DNA from: Bacillota bacterium
GTDB lineage: Bacteria; Bacillota; Sulfobacillia; Sulfobacillales; Sulfobacillaceae
Length of the DNA: 14,756 bases
NCBI GenBank assembly: GCA_023488565.1
Contig: JAMDDZ010000052.1
Location: 1 to 14,756 of the forward strand
Direction: 5' to 3'
Part shown: positions 6,152 through 14,654 of the stretch, one piece after another
Layout of the letters: each line of letters starts with the position of its first letter
Numbering within the stretch: position 1 is the first letter of the stretch
The notes under the pieces: model-generated
What the model saw: the letters and a program-made list of their open reading frames with translations, nothing else
The model's database searches: none
Told to the model about the DNA's origin: nothing
Position numbers and translations under genes: made by a program

Positions 6152-7488
6152 CAGTTTTTACGGTAGACCCCGGGCACCTGGAGGATCTTCAGTGGAGACC
6201 TGGGGAAATTGGGGATGCGGCTGACTTGGGTCACCAAGTATGGTCTGTTGAATTGAAAGGTGGTCAAACACCGATGGTGCAGCATGGTTCAGAACAGGTG
6301 CGCGCCATGCGCATGATCACCGCAGGACGTTTGGGCTTTGCGACCTCGCGAACAATGTCGTGGCAACAGCTAAAGGAAGAGGCTTCGCGTGCGGCGGCCT
6401 CAGGCCCCGAGACCTCCATGGACGAACCTGTTTTGGAATCTCGATCGAATTCATTCATCAGATCGCAATGGGACCCTAGCATGGGATCACTCATGATCGA
6501 GAGAGCCCATAGGCTCTATGCGCACCTGGAGGGGTTGGCGGATAATTTTCGCCCTGCGGTTTCAGTGACATACCATGAGATCGTCACGCAGCTAGCGAAT
6601 TCTAACGGGGGTCAAACGGCCTGGCGTCATGGATACTGGGGGATAACGGCTGGCGGGCGCTGCGTCGATGGCACAGATTTTCATGGGATTGCAGAGACGC
6701 AATTCGGTGCATCTGAAATTCCGAATGTTGATGACCTGTTCAATGCCCTGCAGGACAGATTCCTTTGGGGACAAAAGATCCAACGCGTAATGAGCGGACA
6801 GTATCCGATGGTATTTTTACCTTCGGTTGTGATGGGATTGTTAACCCCGGTCTTAGCGCGTCTATCAGGACCCGCCTTAATCGCAGGAAATTCGGCGTGG
6901 GAAGATCAAAGTGACCAACGCGTTCTCTCGCCACTGCTCACCCTTGCTAGCGATGCCACGATGCCGGACGGACCACGATCGGCACCCTTTGATGATGAAG
7001 GCACGCCTACTGACCGTTGGCCTTTGATTGATAGAGGTGTCTTAAAACACTTCGTCCTGGATCGTGATTCGTCGCGGCGCTTGGGATATGAGCCATTAGG
7101 CATGGGCTATCGAGCGACGCCTAACGCTTTGCCGACGTCATTGCCGTCCAATTTGGTGATTGAACCTAACCAGGCGACGTTGGGTGAGTTGTTGAGTCGC
7201 TTTCCACGCATGCTGGTCTTAAACGGCTGGATTGGAGCACGCCCCACTAATCCCTTACGGGGAGACATTGCGGGAAATGCCAGCGATTTATATTTCGTCG
7301 ATCACGGGACAGTCTCAGGGCGCGTTAAAAATGCGGTCATTAGCATCAATGCGTTTGAAGCACTATCGTCTCAACTCGCGGCAGTGGGGGAAGAGACGCG
7401 ATGGGTGGCTCCTGGCATGATGCACACGGCCCCCGCGAAAGTCCCAGCTCTTTTGATCGATAGTGTGGACGTAACGGTTCGGCGGTAG
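6148..7488 (+). CDS. pmbA: TldE/PmbA-like protease partner subunit
   Basis: A 446-residue TldD/PmbA-family protein without an HExxxH motif, as expected for TldE/PmbA, the partner that with TldD forms the peptidase. Family landmarks are FLPSVVMGLLTPVLARLSG, VLSPLLTLASDATMPDGP, PFDDEGTPTDRWPLIDRG, SNLVIEPNQATLGEL and the C-terminal GRVKNAVISIN. A HEIVTQ sequence near the middle lacks the second zinc-binding His and is not a zinc site. ATG 6148 was chosen over an upstream in-frame start at 6124 because it overlaps the tldD stop as ATGA and has GGGGG 9-14 bases upstream. Overlap of this kind usually gives equimolar partners. The N-terminal third is more divergent than the C-terminal half. Confidence 0.87.
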   Translation: MTVFTVDPGHLEDLQWRPGEIGDAADLGHQVWSVELKGGQTPMVQHGSEQVRAMRMITAGRLGFATSRTMSWQQLKEEASRAAASGPETSMDEPVLESRSNSFIRSQWDPSMGSLMIERAHRLYAHLEGLADNFRPAVSVTYHEIVTQLANSNGGQTAWRHGYWGITAGGRCVDGTDFHGIAETQFGASEIPNVDDLFNALQDRFLWGQKIQRVMSGQYPMVFLPSVVMGLLTPVLARLSGPALIAGNSAWEDQSDQRVLSPLLTLASDATMPDGPRSAPFDDEGTPTDRWPLIDRGVLKHFVLDRDSSRRLGYEPLGMGYRATPNALPTSLPSNLVIEPNQATLGELLSRFPRMLVLNGWIGARPTNPLRGDIAGNASDLYFVDHGTVSGRVKNAVISINAFEALSSQLAAVGEETRWVAPGMMHTAPAKVPALLIDSVDVTVRR

Positions 7489-7521
7489 CCACGGCAAAGA
7501 TGATTGGCGCGGTGGCTGCCG
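7483..7521 (+). other. Stem-loop between tldE and the binding-protein gene
   Basis: CGGTAGCCAC (7483-7492, containing the tldE stop codon) pairs with GTGGCTGCCG (7512-7521); in RNA this is 10 pairs including one U-G, around a 19-base loop. There is no U-run, so it is not a simple terminator. It sits just before the lipoprotein gene, where an RNA processing or stability element would let the binding protein be made in excess over its neighbours, as is usual for ABC importers. Confidence 0.4.
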
Positions 7522-7560
7522 GTCATGCACTGAAAGACAAAAAAACAAGGAGGATTTCTC

Positions 7561-9291
7561 ATGCAGATTATTCACCGCCGCGCCCGAGCAATGCTCTGGG
7601 GGACGGCTCTCGTTGTGGCACCGCTTCTATTGGCGGGTTGCGGCACCCCTAGTGGTGCCCCGTCTTCACCATCAAAGAGCACACACCCCACTCACGGGGG
7701 CACCATTATTCAGGCTCTAGGCCCATTGGTGGCGATTAACTGGTATCAGCCCTTGCGACCAGTGGCGTATAACAGTTTGTACGATGCTTGGGCGGCAAGT
7801 TTGATGTATAAAGGGTTATTCCACATTGCGCCCAACGGCACCATCGACTTTTCGCGCAGTATCGCCAGCGCGATTTCGTGGAACAAGGCAGGCACAGTCT
7901 ATACCGTGAAAATGAATCCTAAGTGGTATTGGTCTGATGGTGTCCCGGTAACCGCACAAGATGTTCAATTTACCTGGAAATTGATTCAGGCCGCTAGTTC
8001 CCCTAACGCACCGGCACCATGGCCTTATGCAGGCGCAGGATCGGGAGGAGTACCCCAACTGATTAAGAGTTTTCAGGTCATCAATGCCCATGAGTTCCAA
8101 ATCACCTTGACGAATCCCGTCAACCAAGTGTGGTTTGAATACAATGGATTAGGTGATTTTATGCCACTTCCGGCCCAAGCATGGAATCTCTATCCGCACA
8201 ACCTCGATCAAGAATTGAGTTATTTAGCCAGTAACGGCAATAACGTAAACTTTTTCAAAGTGGTTGATGGACCATTTCATCTGACCAACGCTATTCAAAA
8301 TGTGTCGTGGACGTTTACCCCCAACGCGCATTATGACGGGCATAAACCGTATATTAATAAGTTTGTGTTGGCGTATCAGACATCGGAAACCTCTGAGGTT
8401 AACGGGTTAAAAACAGGAACGGTGCAAGTGGGGTATTTGCCCTTATCCATGTACAGTGTGCGCAGCCAATTAGCGAACGATACTCTCAACACATCGTACG
8501 GCTACAGTATTGACCGCACCATTTTGAACTTTCGAAGTCCCAGTGTGGGCGCTATTCTGCGTCAGTTGCCAGTGCGTCAGGCCATGCAAATGGGTATTGA
8601 TCAGCAGGCCATTATCCAGGCGCTCTATAATGGCATGGGGGTACCGGGAACCGGTCCGGTGCCATTGCATCCTAAGACGTTTCTCGCCCCACAATTGAGT
8701 CGCCCGCTTTACTCCTACAATATTAAGGCGGGGATTCAACTGCTGAACAAAAATGGATGGCATGTGGTGAACAATGTCATGACCAACAGCAAGGGTCAAC
8801 AACTGTCCTTTAACATGGAGTACGATGCGGGCAGTAGCACCACTTTGGCCATGGTGCAGATTATGCAGCAAGACTGGGCCAAGGAAGGCATCAAAGTTTC
8901 GCTGAGTCCCCTGCCATTTGCAACGATGTTGCAATATCACCATCAACCTACAAAGTGGGAAATTCAGACCGGTCTTGGGTGGAGTTATGGAGGAAGTTAC
9001 CCGACGGGAGGCGGGATGTACGCCAGTAATGGCGGATATAACTTCTATGGATACTCTAATCAGACCATGGATTCCTTGATTGCCGCCACCCATTCACCGC
9101 AACCGTCTCTGGCCTCTTCACAAAAGGCCTTGGATAATTACCAATTATTCGCCGCGCATCATTTACCAAATTTATGGATGCCCGTCCCAGAAGGTCTCGG
9201 AGAAGTAGAAAACACGGTGCATGGCGTGCGCTCTTCAGCCAATAGCTTTACTGACGCAATCTCTCCTCAATATTGGTGGATTAGCCACTAA
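7561..9291 (+). CDS. Peptide-binding lipoprotein of an ABC importer (SBP family 5)
   Basis: A 576-residue extracytoplasmic binding protein of the DppA/OppA type (SBP_bac_5). The signal peptide is clear: positive HRRARA, a hydrophobic stretch, then LAGC with the lipidated Cys at residue 27. It should be anchored to the outside of the membrane and hand peptides to the permeases that follow. Family features include DGVPVTAQDVQFTWKLI, VRQAMQMGIDQQAI and a C-terminal LPNLWMPVPEG region. AAGGAGG at 7547-7553, 7 bases before the ATG, is the best ribosome site in the window, consistent with high expression. Length is normal. The ligand cannot be read from sequence; the protease and racemase neighbours suggest an oligopeptide. 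The C-terminal half is rich in Gly, Tyr and Asn. Confidence 0.93.
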   Translation: MQIIHRRARAMLWGTALVVAPLLLAGCGTPSGAPSSPSKSTHPTHGGTIIQALGPLVAINWYQPLRPVAYNSLYDAWAASLMYKGLFHIAPNGTIDFSRSIASAISWNKAGTVYTVKMNPKWYWSDGVPVTAQDVQFTWKLIQAASSPNAPAPWPYAGAGSGGVPQLIKSFQVINAHEFQITLTNPVNQVWFEYNGLGDFMPLPAQAWNLYPHNLDQELSYLASNGNNVNFFKVVDGPFHLTNAIQNVSWTFTPNAHYDGHKPYINKFVLAYQTSETSEVNGLKTGTVQVGYLPLSMYSVRSQLANDTLNTSYGYSIDRTILNFRSPSVGAILRQLPVRQAMQMGIDQQAIIQALYNGMGVPGTGPVPLHPKTFLAPQLSRPLYSYNIKAGIQLLNKNGWHVVNNVMTNSKGQQLSFNMEYDAGSSTTLAMVQIMQQDWAKEGIKVSLSPLPFATMLQYHHQPTKWEIQTGLGWSYGGSYPTGGGMYASNGGYNFYGYSNQTMDSLIAATHSPQPSLASSQKALDNYQLFAAHHLPNLWMPVPEGLGEVENTVHGVRSSANSFTDAISPQYWWISH

Positions 9292-9328
9292 TCGAGCAGG
9301 CGACATTTTAAGGAGTGAAGCGACGGAG

Positions 9329-10258
9329 ATGGTACATTCGGAGACGAGTCGTTTAGATGCCGACATCCTGAATCGCGAGGGAGAAGAAAACGGGTCCTCG
9401 GGATCCCGGTTTCGACGAATCTTTTGGCACCACCCGCTGGCCTGGATGGGAATTGTCGGGATTACGCTGTTAACGGGATTTTCATTTTTAGGTCCCGTAC
9501 TTTATCATGCCAGTCCCTACACCCTGCACCTCACGTCCATTTTGAAACCGCCTTCTGCAAAGTATCCTTTGGGTACCAATAACTTGGGACGCAATATGTT
9601 GGCGCGTTTGATGCTGGGAGGGCAAACCTCCCTGGAGGTAGGCTTTGCAGCCGCTGTGTCCGCCATGGCCATCGGAATTGTTTATGGTTTGGTGGCCGGG
9701 TATGTCGGTGGCTGGGTTGATGCCGTAATGATGCGTGTGGTGGATTTATTGCGCTCAATTCCTGGGCTCTTCCTGTTGATCTTTCTCGATTCTCTGGTTA
9801 CTCCCAGTCCTGGACTACTCATCCTCCTGATCGCTTTCACGTCGTGGCATGGGGTAAGCCGGTTAGTACGGGCAGAAGTCCTGTCGCTTAAGCGCCGACT
9901 CTTTGTCGAAGCCTCTCAGGCCCTAGGAGCCGGATCTGTGCACATTGCGTGGAAACATTTGCTGCCCAATATTTTAGGCACGGTGATTGTCGCGACCACA
10001 TTTATGGTAGCGGATGCGGTGCTCGTGATTGCCAGCCTTAGTTTTCTGGGGATGGGCTTACCACCGCCTATTCCCAATTGGGGAGCCATGTTGGCCGACG
10101 CTATGGCATATTTGCCGCAGCATGCATGGTGGCTGATATATCCTCCGGGGTTAGCCGTGTTATGGACGATTCTCTCCATTAGCTTTATTGGGGATGCATT
10201 TCGAGCGGCACTGGACACCCGTATGGATTCCAGCTTTCGGGGAGGGAAAGTATCATGA
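9329..10258 (+). CDS. DppC-like ABC peptide permease
   Basis: A 309-residue inner-membrane permease of the DppC/OppC type. One transmembrane segment (about 37-60) is followed by the typical periplasmic part and GTNNLGRNMLARLMLGGQTS. Further membrane spans include the EAA loop VEASQALGAGSVHIAWKHLL (about 193-212), which docks the ATPase. An in-frame ATG at 9221 lies inside the preceding gene and would add an unrelated N-terminus, so ATG 9329 is preferred. AAGGAG at 9310-9315 is 13 bases away, rather long. The stop overlaps the next start (ATGA at 10255). The order is unusual: in most dpp/opp operons the B-type permease comes first. Confidence 0.88.
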   Translation: MVHSETSRLDADILNREGEENGSSGSRFRRIFWHHPLAWMGIVGITLLTGFSFLGPVLYHASPYTLHLTSILKPPSAKYPLGTNNLGRNMLARLMLGGQTSLEVGFAAAVSAMAIGIVYGLVAGYVGGWVDAVMMRVVDLLRSIPGLFLLIFLDSLVTPSPGLLILLIAFTSWHGVSRLVRAEVLSLKRRLFVEASQALGAGSVHIAWKHLLPNILGTVIVATTFMVADAVLVIASLSFLGMGLPPPIPNWGAMLADAMAYLPQHAWWLIYPPGLAVLWTILSISFIGDAFRAALDTRMDSSFRGGKVS

Positions 10259-11208
10259 TGAAATATAGTGTGGCACGGCTTTTACAGGCGGTTCCCACAC
10301 TGGCGTTGCTGTCGATCATCAGTTTTTTGCTCATTCACGTGGTGCCCGGGGGGCCGGCTGTAGTGATGCTCGGGGATAAAGCGACGCCGGCGCTCGTCGC
10401 TCAGATCAACCGATCCTTAGGATTAAATAAGCCTTTGTGGATGCAATATGTCATTTGGTTGGAGCAACTACTGCGAGGAAACTTAGGGTATGCGTACTCG
10501 TATCACCAGAGTGTGGCCAGCCTTATCGCTATTAATCTGCCCCGCACCTTAATTTTAGTCTTCACGGCGATCGCTATTTCGCATGTGATTGCGATTATCG
10601 TAGGAATATATCAAGCAGCACACCGCGATCAACCCATTGATCATGCGTTGACTGCCCTCTTGTATTTTCTCTACGCTATGCCGACATTTTGGCTTGGCGT
10701 GCTAATGGTTTCTGTTTTTTCGATTACCCTGGGGTGGTTTCCTTCCGGGGGACTGTATAATCCTTTGTTGACTCGACCGACCTTTGGATCGTATGTCGAT
10801 CATTTAATCCTGCCTGCTTCCGTGCTAGTTATCGGTTCCGTGGCTGGATGGGGTCGTTATATGCGGTCGTCAATGTCTGAGACTCTGGTCCAAGACTACA
10901 TTCGCACTGCTCGGGCCAAAGGCCTGAGTGAAAGGGCAATATTGGTTCGACATGCTTTAAAAAACTCGTTACTTCCCCTCATAACGCTAATGGGGATGTC
11001 ATTGCCGGGGCTCTTCAGTGGGGCTCTGATTATCGAAATCATTTTTGATTATCCTGGGATGGGACTGCTGTTTTGGAACGCTGCCCAACAACGGGATTAT
11101 CCCATTTTGTTAGGCATTGTCATTATGGTAGGGGTTTTAACCATTTTAGGCAATTTGCTCGCCGACCTGCTTTATGCCGTCGTAGATCCACGAATTCAAT
11201 ATCAGTAA
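10255..11208 (+). CDS. DppB-like ABC peptide permease
   Basis: A 317-residue membrane permease of the DppB/OppB type, partner of the preceding gene in the translocation pore. Typical elements are the N-terminal span, FLLIHVVPGGPAV, LGLNKPLWMQYVIWLEQLL, RGNLGYAYSYHQSV and the EAA loop YIRTARAKGLSERAILVRHA (about 215-234). Near the end come EIIFDYPGMG and DLLYAVVDPRIQ. GGAGGG at 10241-10246 lies 8 bases before ATG 10255; a second ATG follows at once at 10258. No ATPase (DppD/DppF type) gene follows, so energy coupling must come from ATPases encoded elsewhere. Confidence 0.93.
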   Translation: MMKYSVARLLQAVPTLALLSIISFLLIHVVPGGPAVVMLGDKATPALVAQINRSLGLNKPLWMQYVIWLEQLLRGNLGYAYSYHQSVASLIAINLPRTLILVFTAIAISHVIAIIVGIYQAAHRDQPIDHALTALLYFLYAMPTFWLGVLMVSVFSITLGWFPSGGLYNPLLTRPTFGSYVDHLILPASVLVIGSVAGWGRYMRSSMSETLVQDYIRTARAKGLSERAILVRHALKNSLLPLITLMGMSLPGLFSGALIIEIIFDYPGMGLLFWNAAQQRDYPILLGIVIMVGVLTILGNLLADLLYAVVDPRIQYQ

Positions 11209-11283
11209 AAAAGTTTTACACCTGCAGACACCTTCCTTAAGGTCTTGCGATGGGAATCCACAAAGGAGGCCGTGTGGCACATC

Positions 11284-11988
11284 ATGAGTAAAACGTTAGG
11301 GATATTAGCCGGACTCGGCCCGTTAGCGGGAGCCCATTTTTATCGCCGTTGCATCGAATTGACCCCGGCGTGTAGCGATGCCGAACACCTCTCTGTGGTG
11401 CTGATATCGGAACGATCTATTCCGAGTCGTTTGGATCATTTAGCAAACCGTGGGCCGTCACCAGGGAAAGCGCTGGTCGCGGTGGCCCAACGCTTGGTTG
11501 GAGCCGGAGCAGAAGTGTTGGCAATCCCGTCGACAACCACCCACGCTTATTATTCAGAGATTGTTGCGAGCGTCACGGTTCCGGTGCTCAATTTAGTCGA
11601 TTTAGTGGCCCTGGAAATCTCCCGTCAGGGATCCCTTCGGGCAGGCATTGTTGCCACTTCCCCCACGCGGGCCTATGGATTGTACGATCAAGCGTTTGCG
11701 GAGTACGGTATACAAGCCGTGTATCCTGACCCCAAGACCCAACAGGAAATTACGACGATTATCGATGGCGTCAAATCATCTGGCTCCAACGGCTCGTGGG
11801 GGCGAAGATTGGTTCAGGCCATGGGAGAGGCGTGGGCCCAAGATGCCGATAGTCTTGTATTGGCGTGTACGGAAACGCCGGTGGTGTTCCCGCGCGATAG
11901 CCGGAATCTGCAGACTGGAGACCGTCAGGTTTTCGATGCAACTGACATTTTAGCCCGGGCGGCTATTGCGGCTTGCCAGCTAGAATAG
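11284..11988 (+). CDS. Aspartate/glutamate racemase-family protein with Ser in place of the first catalytic Cys
   Basis: A 234-residue cytoplasmic Asp/Glu racemase-superfamily protein (cofactor-independent). The N-terminus SKTLGILAGLGPLAGAHFYR is the typical 'GILGGMGPLAT' start. The second catalytic cysteine is present in LVLACTET (Cys195). The first, normally in a CNTxH motif, is replaced: IPSTTTH gives Ser83. E. coli YgeA, as known from its characterisation, uses a Thr/Cys pair at nearly the same positions and prefers one enantiomer, so Ser/Cys may be functional but asymmetric. ATG 11284 was chosen because it begins the conserved motif; AGGAGG at 11264-11269 is 14 bases away, and a GTG at 11272 is too close to it. 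Alternatives are a related isomerase or a non-catalytic member. Superfamily is firm, substrate unknown. Confidence 0.85.
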   Translation: MSKTLGILAGLGPLAGAHFYRRCIELTPACSDAEHLSVVLISERSIPSRLDHLANRGPSPGKALVAVAQRLVGAGAEVLAIPSTTTHAYYSEIVASVTVPVLNLVDLVALEISRQGSLRAGIVATSPTRAYGLYDQAFAEYGIQAVYPDPKTQQEITTIIDGVKSSGSNGSWGRRLVQAMGEAWAQDADSLVLACTETPVVFPRDSRNLQTGDRQVFDATDILARAAIAACQLE

Positions 11989-12034
11989 TCCTGTGGCTCT
12001 CCATTTAAACAACAAGGAAAGAGGGATATGGCTG

Positions 12035-13420
12035 ATGAGGACATGGACGATTACGGAACACATGGCGGGGAAGCCTCCGTCGATGTGGATTGTCCCGTGC
12101 GAGGTTTTTGAGATGGGGAGCCGCACTTTGTGGGGTGAAGAAAGGCCTGTCCCGCAGGTCCCTGTGGGATCATACGCCTCAATTATGCATGGAGACGATG
12201 TAGTAATCCTTGTCAATGCCCCGCCGACGCGAAAATTGCGGAGGCAGGTATATTATGAGGCGGCGCGTATGGCAGCGAAGAGCGGTGGTTCGGCATTGGG
12301 TCTATGGCTTGCAGGGGTAAACGGGGCAGTGTTGCCATCGTTGATCGCAGGGGTGGAGCATGGATTGTATCGCTACCAGGACTCGTCCGCCTCTGTTCAA
12401 ACGGTGACGGTGGTGGGGGATGCCGAGATGCAACCAACACTGCGGATGCTTGCCCGAATAGCGGAGGCGCAATCGTGGACTCGGGATTGGGTCAATATGC
12501 CGCCTTATGAGAAACCGCCGGAGCGGCTAGCAGAATTGTACCAAGATGGAGCGCCTTCGTCGCTAGATTTTCGGGTCTATCACTTCGACGAATTGTTGGC
12601 AATGGAGGCCGGAGGCATTCTTGCCGTAGGATCCGGCAGCAATCGACCTCCAGCACTGTTGGTGGGCCGATATCATGGCAATGGCAACGGGCCCTGGCTG
12701 GGACTGGTGGGGAAAGGCATTACCTTTGACAGTGGCGGGATTTCCCTAAAGCCGCGAGAGGGAATGGGTCGGATGAAAGGGGACATGGCGGGGTCGGCTG
12801 CCGTGATGGCTGCATTGCGTGTCGTGGCGCAATGTGAGTACCCCATTAACGTGATGGGTTTGGCGCCCTTAGCGGAAAACCTCCCAGACGGACAGGCGTA
12901 TCGACCGGGAGATGTGCTGACCATGTTGGACAAAACGCGCGTGGAAGTGATTTCCACAGATGCCGAGGGCCGATTGGTACTGGCCGATGCCATCACGATG
13001 GCAGTGCGCGAAGGTGCGTCCGAACTGGTGGATATTGCAACATTGACGGGATCTAACGTGGTGACGCTGGGGGCTATCCGTGCAGCGCTAATCTCGAATA
13101 ATGCACAATTAAGCACCATCGTGGCCGATGCGGGGAACCAAATGGAAGAACCGGTATGGGAAATGCCGCATGACCTCGAGTATGCGCAGCTCAACCACAG
13201 CACGATCGCGGATTTGAAAAATAGTGGGGGTCGTCCCGGAGGAACGATTTCAGCCGGTATGTTTATTGGACATTTTGCAGGGACAACACCATGGGCGCAT
13301 TTGGATGTTGCCGGCTTAACTTTTGATGAAAAGGAAACGGGACTAGGCGCTACTGGGTATGGCGTGGCCACGTTGGTGGAATTGTGTCGGCGGTGGTCTC
13401 AAACACATCCCGCTACCTAG
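12035..13420 (+). CDS. Leucyl aminopeptidase, M17 family
   Basis: A 461-residue M17 cytosolic aminopeptidase, normally a hexamer using two metal ions to remove N-terminal residues from peptides. Active-site elements are intact: VGKGITFDSGGISLKP (Lys227 and Asp232 as metal ligands, Lys239 catalytic), MKGDMAGSAAV (Asp250) and STDAEGRLVLADA (Asp309, Glu311, Arg313). The family signature is NTDAEGRL; here the leading Asn is Ser307, an uncommon change. The N-terminal domain is divergent, as usual. ATG 12035 has GAGGG at 12021-12025, 9 bases upstream. An in-frame GTG at 11993 lacks a ribosome site, and an ATG at 12028 is out of frame. It sits directly after the racemase and before the MFS gene, fitting a role in digesting the imported peptide. 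Confidence 0.92.
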   Translation: MRTWTITEHMAGKPPSMWIVPCEVFEMGSRTLWGEERPVPQVPVGSYASIMHGDDVVILVNAPPTRKLRRQVYYEAARMAAKSGGSALGLWLAGVNGAVLPSLIAGVEHGLYRYQDSSASVQTVTVVGDAEMQPTLRMLARIAEAQSWTRDWVNMPPYEKPPERLAELYQDGAPSSLDFRVYHFDELLAMEAGGILAVGSGSNRPPALLVGRYHGNGNGPWLGLVGKGITFDSGGISLKPREGMGRMKGDMAGSAAVMAALRVVAQCEYPINVMGLAPLAENLPDGQAYRPGDVLTMLDKTRVEVISTDAEGRLVLADAITMAVREGASELVDIATLTGSNVVTLGAIRAALISNNAQLSTIVADAGNQMEEPVWEMPHDLEYAQLNHSTIADLKNSGGRPGGTISAGMFIGHFAGTTPWAHLDVAGLTFDEKETGLGATGYGVATLVELCRRWSQTHPAT

Positions 13421-13435
13421 GTGGACCTGGGATCA

Positions 13436-14611
13436 ATGCGTAAAACTCGCTCCCCCGTATCCGTTATGGTGACGGTTGTTATCATTGGTGCAGGGCAGGC
13501 TTTTATTGCGCTGATGATGGGAGTCGACACCCCCTTGGCCATTGTCAAAATGGGTGCTAGCCCGATGGTCTTAGGGATTGCGTACTCAGCGTGGGCAATA
13601 GGCCGGGCCGGAACGGGACTATTTGCGGGATATTTGTTTGACCGGGATGGTGGCAAAACAGGTCTTCTGATGAGTTTTGGGCTGTTGGCTCTTGTATCGT
13701 TTGGATACGGATTGTTGATAGGGCCGTGGGACATGGTGTTTCTCCGGTTATTGCAAGGGGCATCGGCGGGGATTTATTGGACATCGATGCTGGCGCTAGT
13801 TGGGCACAACGTTCCGCCTGCGAACCGTGTGCGGCGATTGGCAATTTTTAATGGATCTGTGGCGATTGGCGGGATGGGAGGAGGGGTGATCGGAGGCTGG
13901 ATGGTATCGGCCCATGGATTTCAGATGCCCTTTTGGTTAGGCACCCTGATCGCGGTGGCATTGGGGATATTAGTTGCGTTGCTGGTACCCTGTCGCCACA
14001 CGGCTTCTAATGGTGCCACCAGACATTTCGACCACCCACAGCGCATGTTTGGAATATGGTCCGTCAGTATCGTCGGAGGCTTATCTCAAGTGCCGTCTTT
14101 CCTGTCTAACGCCGCCCTTCCCCTGGAACTGATCCGGTATCATTTAGGGGCGAGCGCCCTAGGCATAGAAAATGCAGCCTTAGTTCTGGGAAATTTGGTG
14201 GGGCAAATCGTGATATTTCGTCACCCTGATCTTATTTATCGGAGGAATTATATTCTTGGACTATATGGCATAGGGATTGTGACCGTGCTAGGGACGACCG
14301 ATGCACCTAGTGGTTGGAGCATGATGGCGTTCTTAGCGTTGCTCGGAAGTATGGTGAATCTCTATAGTGTAGTTTGGACGGCGACCGTGCAAAAACATGG
14401 ATCGGAGAGCGACACAGGTCGCGCTACCGGCATACTGCGCACCACCGGCGATGCCATGAGTGCGGCATCTTATCCGCTGATTGGTTGGGCGCAGACAGAA
14501 CCTATCCCGACAGGGCTAGTGCTTGCCGGCCTTCTTGGGGGCGGAATGTTATATGTCTGGCGGCGATATAGAGAGTCTTTGTCCCGATTGGTGATTCCTC
14601 GGGATCTTTAA
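13436..14611 (+). CDS. MFS transporter
   Basis: A hydrophobic 391-residue protein with many membrane segments, of major-facilitator type, using a proton or ion gradient. The loop between spans 2 and 3 carries GYLFDRDGGKTGLL, a version of MFS motif A (GxLaDrxGrkxxl). Gly-rich spans such as GSVAIGGMGGGVIGGWMV follow. The middle loop is short and length is typical for 12 spans. The frame is open from a GTG at 13421, directly after the aminopeptidase stop, but ATG 13436 is the more natural start. No strong ribosome site precedes either, so translation is probably coupled to the upstream gene. As last gene of the operon it may export a breakdown product or take up a related compound. Direction and substrate are unknown. 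Confidence 0.85.
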   Translation: MRKTRSPVSVMVTVVIIGAGQAFIALMMGVDTPLAIVKMGASPMVLGIAYSAWAIGRAGTGLFAGYLFDRDGGKTGLLMSFGLLALVSFGYGLLIGPWDMVFLRLLQGASAGIYWTSMLALVGHNVPPANRVRRLAIFNGSVAIGGMGGGVIGGWMVSAHGFQMPFWLGTLIAVALGILVALLVPCRHTASNGATRHFDHPQRMFGIWSVSIVGGLSQVPSFLSNAALPLELIRYHLGASALGIENAALVLGNLVGQIVIFRHPDLIYRRNYILGLYGIGIVTVLGTTDAPSGWSMMAFLALLGSMVNLYSVVWTATVQKHGSESDTGRATGILRTTGDAMSAASYPLIGWAQTEPIPTGLVLAGLLGGGMLYVWRRYRESLSRLVIPRDL

Positions 14612-14654
14612 AGAAGAAGTGGGAGGCGTTAGGCCGTGCTTAGAAGAGAACAAG

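Noticed and set aside
8470..9093. Minus-strand 207-codon frame inside the binding-protein gene
   Set aside because: It is a shadow of the SBP family 5 gene, with no ribosome site or family resemblance.
11213..11242. Small ACCTT-CCTT-AAGGT hairpin between dppB-like and racemase genes
   Set aside because: Only 5 base pairs and no U-run. Too weak to call a terminator, and the downstream gene has no promoter of its own.
12673..13371. Minus-strand 232-codon frame inside the aminopeptidase gene
   Set aside because: It is antisense to an intact M17 gene with all catalytic motifs, and its Ser/Pro-rich composition is typical of a shadow frame.
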